In this document: positions 1 through 5,702 of the stretch, piece by piece
How positions within the stretch are numbered: position 1 is the stretch's first letter
How the letters are laid out: the number at the start of each line of letters is the position of its first letter
Source of the DNA: an uncultured Collinsella sp.
GTDB taxonomy: Bacteria > Actinomycetota > Coriobacteriia > Coriobacteriales > Coriobacteriaceae
NCBI GenBank assembly: GCA_905208635.1
Contig: CAJLPX010000048.1
Span: 1-8,916, forward strand
Length of the DNA stretch: 8,916 nucleotides
Direction of reading: 5' to 3'
Notes under the pieces: generated by a model
Database searches by the model: none
Told to the model about the DNA's origin: nothing
What the model saw: only the letters and a program-made list of their open reading frames with translations
Made by a program: the position numbers and the translations under genes

Positions 1-969
1 GTGAACGGCCAGGCATACCGCTGCCTGGTGATGCCCGGAGCCGAGTTTGTCGGCGAAGCCGTGCTCGACTTTGCCGCGCGTGCCGCGGCCGCAGGCGTTG
101 GCGTATATGCCCTGGATAAGCTGCCGAGCAAGCGCTATGACGGCGAAGCTGCCGGCCGCGCGGGCTTTGCCCCCGTGGAGGCCAACGAGCTTGCAGGCGT
201 TTGCGTTGTTGCCACTTCCGAGCTTGCGGGTGTGCTGAGCGCGGCCGGTATGCAAACCGCGGTGTGCGCCGAGCCGCAGCCGTGGCTGCGCGCACTTCGC
301 TACGACCGCGCCGGCGAAAGCTACCTCATGCTGGTAAACGAGCATCCTAAGCAGGGCATTCACACGCATGTTGAGCTCGCTGACGGCGCGCCCGTGCACG
401 GCGTGCGCCTCGATTTGCTCGATGGCAGTGCACCCGTCGCCTTTGACGGCACGCTTGAGCTCGCGCCCTACGAGAGCTGCATTGTGGTGCTCGGGGCCGA
501 GGCGCCCGCTGCCGCCGAGCGCGGAGGCTCCGATGCCGAGCGTGAGGTCACGCGCGTTGACAGCCCCTGGAACGTCTCCTTTGCAGCGCCCGGCGCAGAT
601 ATCGCGAACCTGGCCTTTGGCGAGTCCTTCGAGCTTGGCGACCTGCACGATCTTTCCTGCGCCGAATTCCCCGGCAAGGCAGGCACCTTCCGCTACCAGG
701 CAAGCTTTGCCGTTGCTGAGAACCTCACCGGCGCCGCGCTCGACCTGGGCGAGGTCTTTGAGACCGCCACGGTCGCACTTGACGGCGCGGATCTGGGCTG
801 CCGCATCTGTCCGCCCTACCGCTTTGAGCTCGGCACCCTTGCCGCCGGCGAGCACACGCTCACGATCGATGTGATCAACACCCTCGACCACGCCATCCCC
901 GACATCTTCGCCCTCACCGAACCCTCCGAGCCCAGCGGCCTGCTCGGCCCCGTGCGCCTGCTTGGCTAA
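1..969 (+). CDS. GH106-like glycoside hydrolase (probable alpha-L-rhamnosidase), 3' part only
   Basis: The frame is open from the first base and ends at TAA (967-969), leaving 322 residues. The GTG at position 1 is probably an internal valine: no leader is visible, and the protein begins in mid-domain (NGQAYRCLVMPGAEFVG), so the true start lies upstream. Residues 1-90 look like the end of a Rossmann-like or amidotransferase-like subdomain. Residues 100-165 form a beta-rich segment with the 'YLMLVNEHP' pattern of GH106/GH2-type enzymes. Residues 188-320 resemble a GH2-like galactose-binding beta-sandwich (PWNVSF, FRYQASF, ALDLGEV, VALDGADLG, PPYRFELG, SGLLGPVRL). This layout fits the C-terminal half of GH106 alpha-L-rhamnosidases, which remove terminal rhamnose from plant glycans and glycosides. 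The catalytic domain is outside the window, so family and activity are inferred. Another GH2-like hydrolase is the alternative. A regulator and further hydrolase genes follow. Confidence 0.72.
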   Translation: MNGQAYRCLVMPGAEFVGEAVLDFAARAAAAGVGVYALDKLPSKRYDGEAAGRAGFAPVEANELAGVCVVATSELAGVLSAAGMQTAVCAEPQPWLRALRYDRAGESYLMLVNEHPKQGIHTHVELADGAPVHGVRLDLLDGSAPVAFDGTLELAPYESCIVVLGAEAPAAAERGGSDAEREVTRVDSPWNVSFAAPGADIANLAFGESFELGDLHDLSCAEFPGKAGTFRYQASFAVAENLTGAALDLGEVFETATVALDGADLGCRICPPYRFELGTLAAGEHTLTIDVINTLDHAIPDIFALTEPSEPSGLLGPVRLLG

Positions 970-985
970 CGGCATCGAAGCCCAC

Positions 986-1013
986 TTCAATCAAGGCAAA
1001 ATCCTTGGTTGAA
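986..1013 (+). terminator. Hairpin just after the GH106-like gene, possible terminator
   Basis: Arms TTCAATCAAGG (986-996) and CCTTGGTTGAA (1003-1013) pair over 11 bp with one G-T wobble around the loop CAAAAT, 17 nt after the stop codon. Position suits an intrinsic terminator, but the following bases (TCTAAGTC) are not a T-tract. It may instead be an RNA 3'-end stabiliser. Confidence 0.45.
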
Positions 1014-1022
1014 TCTAAGTCA

Positions 1023-1131
1023 GCTAGCGGGTTCCAAGTGCCCCAGGTTGCCACGAAGCAAGGCGGCATAGGGCTTTTGCCCATGCCGTCGAAGCTGAGC
1101 GGCAAGATGGGGTGCTTGGGGCCCGCGCAGC
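1023..1131. other. Long imperfect hairpin in the intergenic region
   Basis: The outer stem pairs 1027-1045 with 1108-1126, 19 consecutive pairs, four of them G-T wobbles. A GG/GA internal loop follows, then TTGCC (1048-1052) with GGCAA (1101-1105), a looser middle part, and an apical hairpin CGGCAT-a-GGGC / GCCC-ATGCCG (1064-1074 with 1079-1088) closed by TTTT. Beyond the outer stem, GCT (1023-1025) can pair with AGC (1129-1131). It lies between the GH106-like gene and the regulator gene. Wobbles rather than mismatches in the outer stem favour function as RNA (leader, attenuator or small RNA) over a simple DNA palindrome. A decayed miniature mobile element is the main alternative. I recognise no named RNA family. 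Confidence 0.5.
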
Positions 1132-1140
1132 GTCAAGCGG

Positions 1141-1164
1141 TCCGCCGTTCGTTAGAACGGCGGA
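1141..1164. other. Perfect inverted repeat upstream of the regulator gene
   Basis: TCCGCCGTTC (1141-1150) and GAACGGCGGA (1155-1164) form a perfect 10-bp stem with loop GTTA. No T-run follows on either side, so it is a poor canonical terminator. It lies about 80 bp before the regulator start and upstream of the proposed promoter. It could end read-through from the hydrolase gene or be a protein-binding site. Confidence 0.4.
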
Positions 1165-1192
1165 ACATAGAAAGGGCTTGCTCCCCGGCGTT

Positions 1193-1238
1193 TTGTTTAC
1201 CGCTATGATTGATACATCGCGATACGAACGCATAGGAG
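1193..1238 (+). promoter_or_regulatory. Probable promoter, operator half-site and RBS of the RpiR-family gene
   Basis: TATGAT (1204-1209) resembles a -10 box. No good -35 is seen: TTGCTC at 1178-1183 is 20 bp away, which is long. TTGTTTAC (1193-1200) sits directly against the -10 and is identical to one arm of the palindrome at 5320-5336. GTTTACCG here (1195-1202) also recurs at 5599-5606. A repressor bound there would block its own promoter, which suggests autoregulation. The ribosome binding site AGGAG (1234-1238) is 4 nt from the ATG at 1243 and fixes that start. Confidence 0.42.
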
Positions 1239-1242
1239 TCAT

Positions 1243-2097
1243 ATGGACATCAAGCGCAAAATCACCCAAGGCAAGGAGCTCACCCCCACCGAGCAGCAGC
1301 TCGGGCAAACGGTTCTTGCCATGGGCGAGGACGTCCGTGGGGTCTCCATTAAGGAATTTGCGCGCCAGGCCAATGTCTCCGTTGCGAGCATCCACCGCTT
1401 TTGCAAAAAGCTCGGCCTCGAGGGCTTCAAAGAACTCAAGGTCGAGCTGGTGCGCGCAGCCTCGCGCACAGACTCCGCCCCCAAGGTGGATATCAACTTT
1501 CCCTTTGATGCGACCTCCAGCGCCCAGGAGATCTCCGAGCGCATGGCGCGACTGTACGAGACCACGCTTTCCGAGACGCGCGAGATCCTCGACCCGGCAC
1601 AGCTCGACTACGCCGCCAAGCTCGTCTTACGCGCCGGCACCGTGGACATCTACACGGGCTCGCATAACCTGTATCCGGCGGGAATGTTCCGTGATCGCCT
1701 ACTCTCCGCCGGTAAGAGCTCGACGTGCTACGACAATATCGAGGCCCAAGTGCGCACGGCGTTCGCCTCGGGCCCCGATCATGTGGCAATTGCCATCTCC
1801 TACAGCGGCCTTGCCCCCAACCTCAAAGAGATCTTGCCGATCCTCTGCAGTCGACATGTCCCGGTCATCGTCATCGGCACGCCATATTGTGCCCGCATTC
1901 ACCCCGGCTTTGCCGCCTATCTCACCGTGAGCGATATCGAGAGCCTGAGCCACCGCATCACGCAGTTTGCCAGCCACATCGCCGTGCAATACGTGCTCGA
2001 TTCGCTCTACAGCAGCTACTTTGCCAAAGATTACGCCCGCTGCTCCGAGTTCCTCGAGCAGTCCTTCCCCTTTACCAAACTGCCCGGGCTCAAATAA
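1243..2097 (+). CDS. MurR/RpiR-family transcriptional regulator (HTH plus SIS domain)
   Basis: The protein has 284 residues, the usual length for this family. Residues 1-77 are the helix-turn-helix domain: 'LTPTEQQLGQTVL' opens it, and the recognition region is near residues 35-62 (VSIKEFARQANVSVASIHRFCKKLG). Residues about 120-255 are a SIS (sugar isomerase) fold that binds sugar phosphates, with strands at 134-142 (VDIYTGSHN) and the signature 'AISYSGLAPNLKE' near 184-196. RpiR proteins repress or activate sugar catabolic genes in response to a phosphorylated sugar, which fits the PTS permease gene in this window. An AGGAG site 4 nt upstream supports this ATG. The gene converges on the GH140-like gene across 150 bp containing a palindromic repeat. 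Its targets are probably the promoters carrying TGTTTAC-type sites (inference). The effector is unknown. Confidence 0.93.
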   Translation: MDIKRKITQGKELTPTEQQLGQTVLAMGEDVRGVSIKEFARQANVSVASIHRFCKKLGLEGFKELKVELVRAASRTDSAPKVDINFPFDATSSAQEISERMARLYETTLSETREILDPAQLDYAAKLVLRAGTVDIYTGSHNLYPAGMFRDRLLSAGKSSTCYDNIEAQVRTAFASGPDHVAIAISYSGLAPNLKEILPILCSRHVPVIVIGTPYCARIHPGFAAYLTVSDIESLSHRITQFASHIAVQYVLDSLYSSYFAKDYARCSEFLEQSFPFTKLPGLK

Positions 2098-2122
2098 AAC
2101 GAGCGAGGATTTTTGGACACTT

Positions 2123-2198
2123 AAATGACGAAGGTGGATAATCTCCCACTTTGAGCCTGCACACAGGCCAAAAATGGGAGATTATCCACCTTCATTCT
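2123..2198. repeat. Palindromic intergenic repeat, copy 1
   Basis: Arms GAAGGTGGATAATCTCCC (2130-2147) and GGGAGATTATCCACCTTC (2176-2193) are perfectly complementary, extended by A2148-T2175. The loop is itself structured: TTTG pairs with CAAA, and GCCTG with CAGGC around CACA. A second copy is at 8713-8804, with the same inner stem and compensatory differences at the stem base. It occupies the gap between two convergent genes, so it could act as a bidirectional terminator or transcript-end stabiliser, although neither side has a good T-tract. It resembles REP/BIME-type dispersed elements. No transposase is encoded in the window. TGGATAATC carries a TAA on each strand. Confidence 0.85.
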
Positions 2199-2247
2199 GT
2201 AGTCGTTACTCGGGCCTTTTTGCCGCTGGTCGCGTTGGAACCGCGCG

Positions 2248-3561
2248 CTACTGAGCGGGCGAGACCACTAGGAGTGCATCGTGCTCGAAGGGATGCTGGG
2301 CCACGCGCACGGCACCGTCGACGGGCACAACCGGCAGGTTTGCCACGCGCTTGTTCTCCAGGTCAAACGCCACAGCATTCCAGGCGGTGGTGCCGCCCTC
2401 GAGTTTGAGCTTGACGGCCGTGGTCCTCGGCAGATAGACCACCACGCGTTCGCCCACGCGCGCCACACGGATGGCTTCGCGTGCATCGTCGAGCAGCTCC
2501 TGCGCGGGTTCAACAGCTACCGCCCCATCCGCGCTCGTGGCACCCAGGCCGCACAGCACGTGCTCGATCAGGCCAAAGTCCCACACGCCCGCAAACTGCA
2601 GGCACTCTTGCCAGCGGAACGGCATGTCAAAGCCCTCGCCAAGGACGCTGCCACGGCTCTGAGAGGTCTGCCAGTTCCACACGCCGTGCGCACCGTAGGT
2701 AATGCCGGCACTGGCACCGGCCAGAATGCTCGACCAAACACTCGCGCGACAATCCTGCGCGGTAAAACGCCAGTACACGTTGCGGCTCGCGCCCATTTGC
2801 TCGTAGCAGGGCTCGGAATTGACCATCGGCTTTTTGGGATACTGCGCGCGAAAATCCTCGGGCAGCTTCCAAGCTTCCTCCTGACCGCTATAGTTGTGGC
2901 CGGGCTGGAACATGTAGAAGTCCAAGCGATCGGCAAACTGCTCGGGCAGGGCGCGGTTGCCACGGTTGATATGCATGGTGTGCAAGGACTCGGGAGCCAG
3001 CTTGGCGACCTCGTCGAGTGCATCCCCGTAATAGGCGATAGCCTCGTCGGTCTTAAAGTCGGTGTCGCCTGTCACCACGTAGACGGGGTCGAACTCGCCC
3101 AGGTTCTCGACGACGCGGGCAACGTGGGCGCGAACCTCCTCGCGCGGCATGACCTCGGCACCCAGGCGCTCGGCGATCACGGAGCCCCAGGTACCGGGCA
3201 CGTAGTTGCACCACATGAGCACGAGCGCCGGGCGAATGCCGTGCTCCACGGCTGCCTGGCACATGCGGCGGGCGCGGTCCCAGTACTCCTGGCTGGATGC
3301 GCTCCAATCAAAGTGCACGCCGTCCTCGCTCGCGTAGGGCCAAATGCCCAGGTCGGGCAGGCAGCGGTCCCACTGCGGCAGGGTATTGATCTGCAGCACG
3401 TTCATGCCCTGCTCGGCACGGCGGGTGAGATAGTAGTCCCAATCGTCCTCGGTGATGCTCGTAAAGGCGCTCCAGCACGTATCGGCAAACCAAAAGAATG
3501 GTTTGCCGTCGCAGAGGAACCCGTCCTCACGGGTATTGACGGTCAGTTTTCCCAAGCTCAT
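2248..3561 (-). CDS. DUF4038 apiosidase-like (GH140-like) glycoside hydrolase
   Basis: From ATG 3561 the product has 437 residues. A longer frame opens at 3627, but 3561 has an AAAGG-type ribosome site 6-7 nt upstream and gives the normal N-terminus (GKLTVNTREDGFLCDGKPF), so it is preferred. Residues about 8-345 form the DUF4038 TIM barrel: 'PFFWFADTCW' (21-30), 'YYLTRRAEQGMNVLQIN' (43-59), 'VTGDTD' (163-168) and 'NSEPCYE' (248-254). By family analogy D166 or D168 would be the acid/base and E250 the nucleophile. Residues about 350-437 are a small beta-sandwich. GH140 members act on apiose-containing side chains of pectin; other DUF4038 proteins have unknown targets. No signal peptide is visible, so action on imported substrate is likely. 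The gene lies 226 bp downstream of the PTS gene on the same strand and may have its own promoter. Confidence 0.85.
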   Translation of the reverse strand: MSLGKLTVNTREDGFLCDGKPFFWFADTCWSAFTSITEDDWDYYLTRRAEQGMNVLQINTLPQWDRCLPDLGIWPYASEDGVHFDWSASSQEYWDRARRMCQAAVEHGIRPALVLMWCNYVPGTWGSVIAERLGAEVMPREEVRAHVARVVENLGEFDPVYVVTGDTDFKTDEAIAYYGDALDEVAKLAPESLHTMHINRGNRALPEQFADRLDFYMFQPGHNYSGQEEAWKLPEDFRAQYPKKPMVNSEPCYEQMGASRNVYWRFTAQDCRASVWSSILAGASAGITYGAHGVWNWQTSQSRGSVLGEGFDMPFRWQECLQFAGVWDFGLIEHVLCGLGATSADGAVAVEPAQELLDDAREAIRVARVGERVVVYLPRTTAVKLKLEGGTTAWNAVAFDLENKRVANLPVVPVDGAVRVAQHPFEHDALLVVSPAQ

Positions 3562-3565
3562 ATGG

Positions 3566-3628
3566 CACCTTTCTCTTGGGGAGACTTGCAAGGAGGGAGG
3601 TAAAGAAGTCGCCTGCCGCATTATCACA
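3566..3628 (-). promoter_or_regulatory. Possible extended -10 promoter and RBS for the GH140-like gene
   Basis: On the minus strand, TGTGATAAT (3628 down to 3620) matches an extended -10 element (TG-n-GATAAT). There is no convincing -35. The predicted leader would be about 50 nt. The AAAGG-type ribosome site lies just upstream of the start at 3561. Together with the terminator-like hairpin at 3717-3746, this suggests the gene can be transcribed separately from the permease. No TGTTTAC-like site is seen here. Confidence 0.35.
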
Positions 3629-3700
3629 GTAGGGTCTGCGGCTGCAGTTGCTCAGCTCAAATTGAACGCACGCGAAGCACAGGGCCCTTACGTCTCTCCT

Positions 3701-3746
3701 AAAAAGTCTACAGGAAGGCCCCGCCGGGCTTATGCCAAGCGGGGCC
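3701..3746 (-). terminator. Probable intrinsic terminator after the PTS gene
   Basis: On the minus strand, GGCCCCGC and GCGGGGCC (3746-3739 and 3724-3717) form an 8-bp GC stem with a partly paired loop, followed by TTCCTGTAGACTTTTT. The T-run (3705-3701) is about 11 nt from the stem, so termination may be partial and allow some read-through into the GH140-like gene. A smaller hairpin, GGTCT-TATTT-AGACC (3760-3774), lies between this and the stop codon. Confidence 0.6.
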
Positions 3747-3787
3747 CTGTCGTGTAGGGGGTCTTATTTAGACCGAGGCTGGGGCGA

Positions 3788-5215
3788 CTAGGCCTCCATC
3801 TCGGCGAGCTCCTCCTTGGAGAAGCCGGTGACAAAGACGACGGCAGCGGCAATAGCAAAGGAGATTGCCATACCGACGATAGCCCAGACGGTGTTCATCT
3901 GGCCACCCTGCAGGTAGTTGGTGAAGACCAGGAAGTTGGAGGCACCGCCTGCGAGGTAATAGGTGACGCCCATGAGGCCCGAGAACACAGCGCCGATGGC
4001 ACCGCCGATGAACATGCCGAGCATAGTGCGACGGAAGCGCATGAGGATACCGAAGAGCGCGGGCTCGGTGACGCCGCCGGCGATGGCGGAGATGACGTAA
4101 CCGATGGCGAGAGACTTCTCGTCGGGGTTCTTCATCTTGAGGAAGGCACCGAAGGCGCAGCCCCAGACAGCGGCCATAGCGCAGTTGGTGGAAACGAAGA
4201 CGAAGGGATCGTAGCCAGCAGCGATGATCTGCACCTGAGCGAGCAGGATAACGGGCATGTGCATACCGCAGACCACGAAGAGCTGCCAGAAGGCGCCGAG
4301 GATGGCCATCACGATCAGGATACCGATGCCGCCAAGGTCAGCAAGGCCGAAGAGGGCGTTGGCGATCAGCGTGCCGATCTCGTTGCCGATCGGGGCAAGA
4401 ACGATGAAGGCGATGGGAATGGTGACGATCATGGTGCAGAACGGCGTGAAGACCGTGGAGAGCACGTCGGGCATGACCTTCTTAAAGAACTTCTCGATGA
4501 AGTAGAGGACCGGCACCGAAAGGATGATCGGCAGGACGGACTGCTGATAGTTGGCAGCGGCAATCTGGATGCCGTAGACCGAGATGATGCCGCCACCCTC
4601 CTGGGTTGCGACGCTCACCACGGACGGGGCCATGAGAGCGCCGCCGAGGAGCATGCCCAGAACCGGAGAGGCGCCGAGCTTCTTGGCAGCGGCATAGCCC
4701 AGGTAGATGGGGATAAAGGTGAACGTGGCCTCGTACAGGGTGGTGTAGAGGAACGTATAAGTCGGGTCGGTGTCCGAAATAACGCCCAGCATGGTGGGGC
4801 CAAGGACAGCCGCGATGGTGCGGAACAGACCGCCGGCCATGAGCAGCGGGATCAGCTGGGTCATGGAGCCCGACAGATAGTCGAGGATGATGTTGGGCAG
4901 GTTCTTGAGCTCGAACTTCTCCTTGGGAGCATCGAGATTCTCGTCAACGGCGGCACCCTGCTTGACGCCGGAGATGGCGACGAACTCGGCGAGCACCTTG
5001 GGCACGTTCTGGCCGATGATGACCTGGAGCTGGCTGCCGGCGAACTGGCAACCCAGAACACCCTTGACCTTCTTGATCTTCTCCACGTCGGCCTTGCTGT
5101 TGTCCTTGAGCGTCAGACGCAAGCGCGTCATGCAGTTGGTGGCGACGGTAACATTCTCCGCACCGCCCACGAGCTCGAGGACATCGGTGGCAATCTGCTT
5201 GTTATCTACTGCCAT
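3788..5215 (-). CDS. PTS sugar transporter, EIIBC component (glucose-sucrose/beta-glucoside family)
   Basis: The product has 475 residues from ATG 5215. An ATG at 5230 is in frame, but the GGGGAGGGG ribosome site lies between the two, so 5215 is preferred. Residues 1-85 are the EIIB domain with the phosphorylated cysteine C28 in 'TNCMTRLRL'. Residues about 105-465 are the membrane EIIC domain, with several hydrophobic segments, 'GMHMP' near 317-321 and the family signature 'GVTEPALFG' at 381-389. The protein ends after the last membrane segment, so there is no fused EIIA; phosphate must come from a separate EIIA such as a glucose-type one. It imports and phosphorylates a sugar, with specificity not readable from sequence. 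The gene is transcribed away from the esterase gene; upstream lies an operator-like palindrome. It probably shares a regulon with the RpiR-family gene. Confidence 0.94.
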   Translation of the reverse strand: MAVDNKQIATDVLELVGGAENVTVATNCMTRLRLTLKDNSKADVEKIKKVKGVLGCQFAGSQLQVIIGQNVPKVLAEFVAISGVKQGAAVDENLDAPKEKFELKNLPNIILDYLSGSMTQLIPLLMAGGLFRTIAAVLGPTMLGVISDTDPTYTFLYTTLYEATFTFIPIYLGYAAAKKLGASPVLGMLLGGALMAPSVVSVATQEGGGIISVYGIQIAAANYQQSVLPIILSVPVLYFIEKFFKKVMPDVLSTVFTPFCTMIVTIPIAFIVLAPIGNEIGTLIANALFGLADLGGIGILIVMAILGAFWQLFVVCGMHMPVILLAQVQIIAAGYDPFVFVSTNCAMAAVWGCAFGAFLKMKNPDEKSLAIGYVISAIAGGVTEPALFGILMRFRRTMLGMFIGGAIGAVFSGLMGVTYYLAGGASNFLVFTNYLQGGQMNTVWAIVGMAISFAIAAAVVFVTGFSKEELAEMEA

Positions 5216-5238
5216 GGGACCCCTCCCCATATCTTCGT

Positions 5239-5262
5239 GTGCCTACTCGCTTGTGTAAGCAC
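5239..5262 (-). other. Leader hairpin upstream of the PTS ribosome site
   Basis: On the minus strand, GTGCTTAC (5262-5255) pairs with GTAGGCAC (5246-5239) over 8 bp with one G-T wobble and an 8-nt loop. It lies about 10 nt before the Shine-Dalgarno region. No T-run and no overlap with the ribosome site is seen, so a role in transcript stability is as likely as translational control. Confidence 0.3.
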
Positions 5263-5319
5263 GCCTTTGGCTCGACGACTATAACCCCTTACGGTTGCCG
5301 AACCCTTGGATACGCTGTC

Positions 5320-5336
5320 GTAAACAATTTGTTTAC
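5320..5336. promoter_or_regulatory. Palindromic operator candidate in front of the PTS gene
   Basis: GTAAACAATTTGTTTAC is a perfect 8-1-8 inverted repeat (GTAAACAA-T-TTGTTTAC). Its right arm is identical to the 8-mer beside the -10 box of the RpiR-family gene. It lies about 20 bp downstream of the proposed PTS -10, where a bound protein would block transcription. Half-sites GTTTAC at 5342-5347 and 5356-5361 lie next to it. The binding protein is inferred to be the RpiR-type regulator encoded here. Confidence 0.65.
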
Positions 5337-5354
5337 TGAACGTTTACGGGCTTT

Positions 5355-5384
5355 AGTTTACACGGAGTGCCTGATTTGTGGCAA
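5355..5384 (-). promoter_or_regulatory. Candidate promoter of the PTS gene
   Basis: On the minus strand, TTGCCA (5384-5379, one mismatch from the -35 consensus) and TAAACT (5360-5355, four of six for the -10) are 18 bp apart. The -10 overlaps a GTAAAC half-site, and the full palindrome 5320-5336 lies just downstream. The leader would be about 135 nt. A second -10-like TATAGT lies at 5283-5278 but lacks a -35. Confidence 0.42.
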
Positions 5385-5554
5385 TTTTGCCGTCTGGAGT
5401 CCGGTGAACGGTAGGAAATCGGGGGTAAGCGTATTTAGACGGTAGAAGATCGTCTATTTGACCCGATATTGATATATGGCTATTTACGTGGGCTTTTATT
5501 TTGATAAACACCTTTGTAACGAGCTAGCTCATCAACAAAAGTCCTGCTAGTTAA

Positions 5555-5574
5555 TAGTAAACATATGTTTAGTA
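5555..5574. promoter_or_regulatory. Operator-like palindrome upstream of the esterase gene, site 1
   Basis: TAGTAAACATATGTTTAGTA is a 20-bp palindrome with one mismatched pair; its core TAAACATATGTTTA (5558-5571) is perfect. It shares the TAAACA/TGTTTA half-sites with the PTS site but has a 2-bp longer centre than site 2. It lies about 130 bp before the esterase start. GTTTAC-type half-sites at 5592-5597 (TTTTAC) and 5599-5604 follow. Confidence 0.55.
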
Positions 5575-5591
5575 GTTCATTGCGTGTTCAG

Positions 5592-5629
5592 TTTTACCGT
5601 TTACCGAGTTCATCTGCTCATTCTACAGT
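5592..5629 (+). promoter_or_regulatory. Tentative promoter of the esterase gene
   Basis: TTTACC (5600-5605) and TACAGT (5624-5629) each match four of six consensus bases and are 18 bp apart. The -35 lies inside a GTTTACCG sequence that also occurs at the regulator's promoter, so the same protein could compete with RNA polymerase. Another -35-like TTGACC (5458-5463), with TATTTA 17 bp further on, is an alternative. Neither is strong. Confidence 0.28.
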
Positions 5630-5639
5630 TCTGCATTAA

Positions 5640-5655
5640 ACTAAACATGTTTAGT
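5640..5655. promoter_or_regulatory. Operator-like palindrome upstream of the esterase gene, site 2
   Basis: ACTAAACATGTTTAGT is a perfect 16-bp palindrome 47 bp before the esterase ATG. It has the same arms as site 1 (AGTAAACA/TGTTTAGT type) but a shorter centre. A further lone arm, TGTTTAGTA, is at 5671-5679. A protein bound here would lie at or just beyond the tentative start of transcription, consistent with repression. Confidence 0.58.
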
Positions 5656-5661
5656 CTGTAT

Positions 5662-5696
5662 TGCCGCCCTTGTTTAGTACTTGCGGCACAAAGGAG
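5662..5696 (+). promoter_or_regulatory. 5' leader hairpin and RBS of the esterase gene
   Basis: TGCCGC (5662-5667) pairs with GCGGCA (5683-5688) around a 15-nt loop that contains the half-site TGTTTAGTA. The ribosome site AAGGAG (5691-5696) follows 3 nt after the stem and is 6 nt from ATG 5703. The stem leaves the ribosome site free, so it is not an obvious translational off-switch. Confidence 0.4.
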
Positions 5697-5702
5697 TAGC
5701 TC

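Noticed and set aside
970..1242. A short coding gene on either strand of this gap
   Set aside because: The open frames here lack a ribosome site and run through the hairpins; structure explains the region better than coding.
2123..2198. The palindrome as a CRISPR repeat or an ordinary intrinsic terminator
   Set aside because: There are only two copies 6.6 kb apart with no spacers, and no T-tract follows the stem on either strand.
2281..3603. Plus-strand open frame of 440 codons opposite the GH140-like gene
   Set aside because: It is the antisense shadow of a GC-rich gene with clear family motifs; it has no ribosome site and no recognisable domain.
3562..3627. Upstream start for the GH140-like protein at 3627
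   Set aside because: It would add 22 residues with no family match and no signal peptide; the start at 3561 has a ribosome site.
4259..5284. Plus-strand open frame of 341 codons opposite the PTS gene
   Set aside because: The sequence is low-complexity and rich in Asp, Glu, Gly and His, typical of an antisense shadow; the EIIBC reading is unmistakable.
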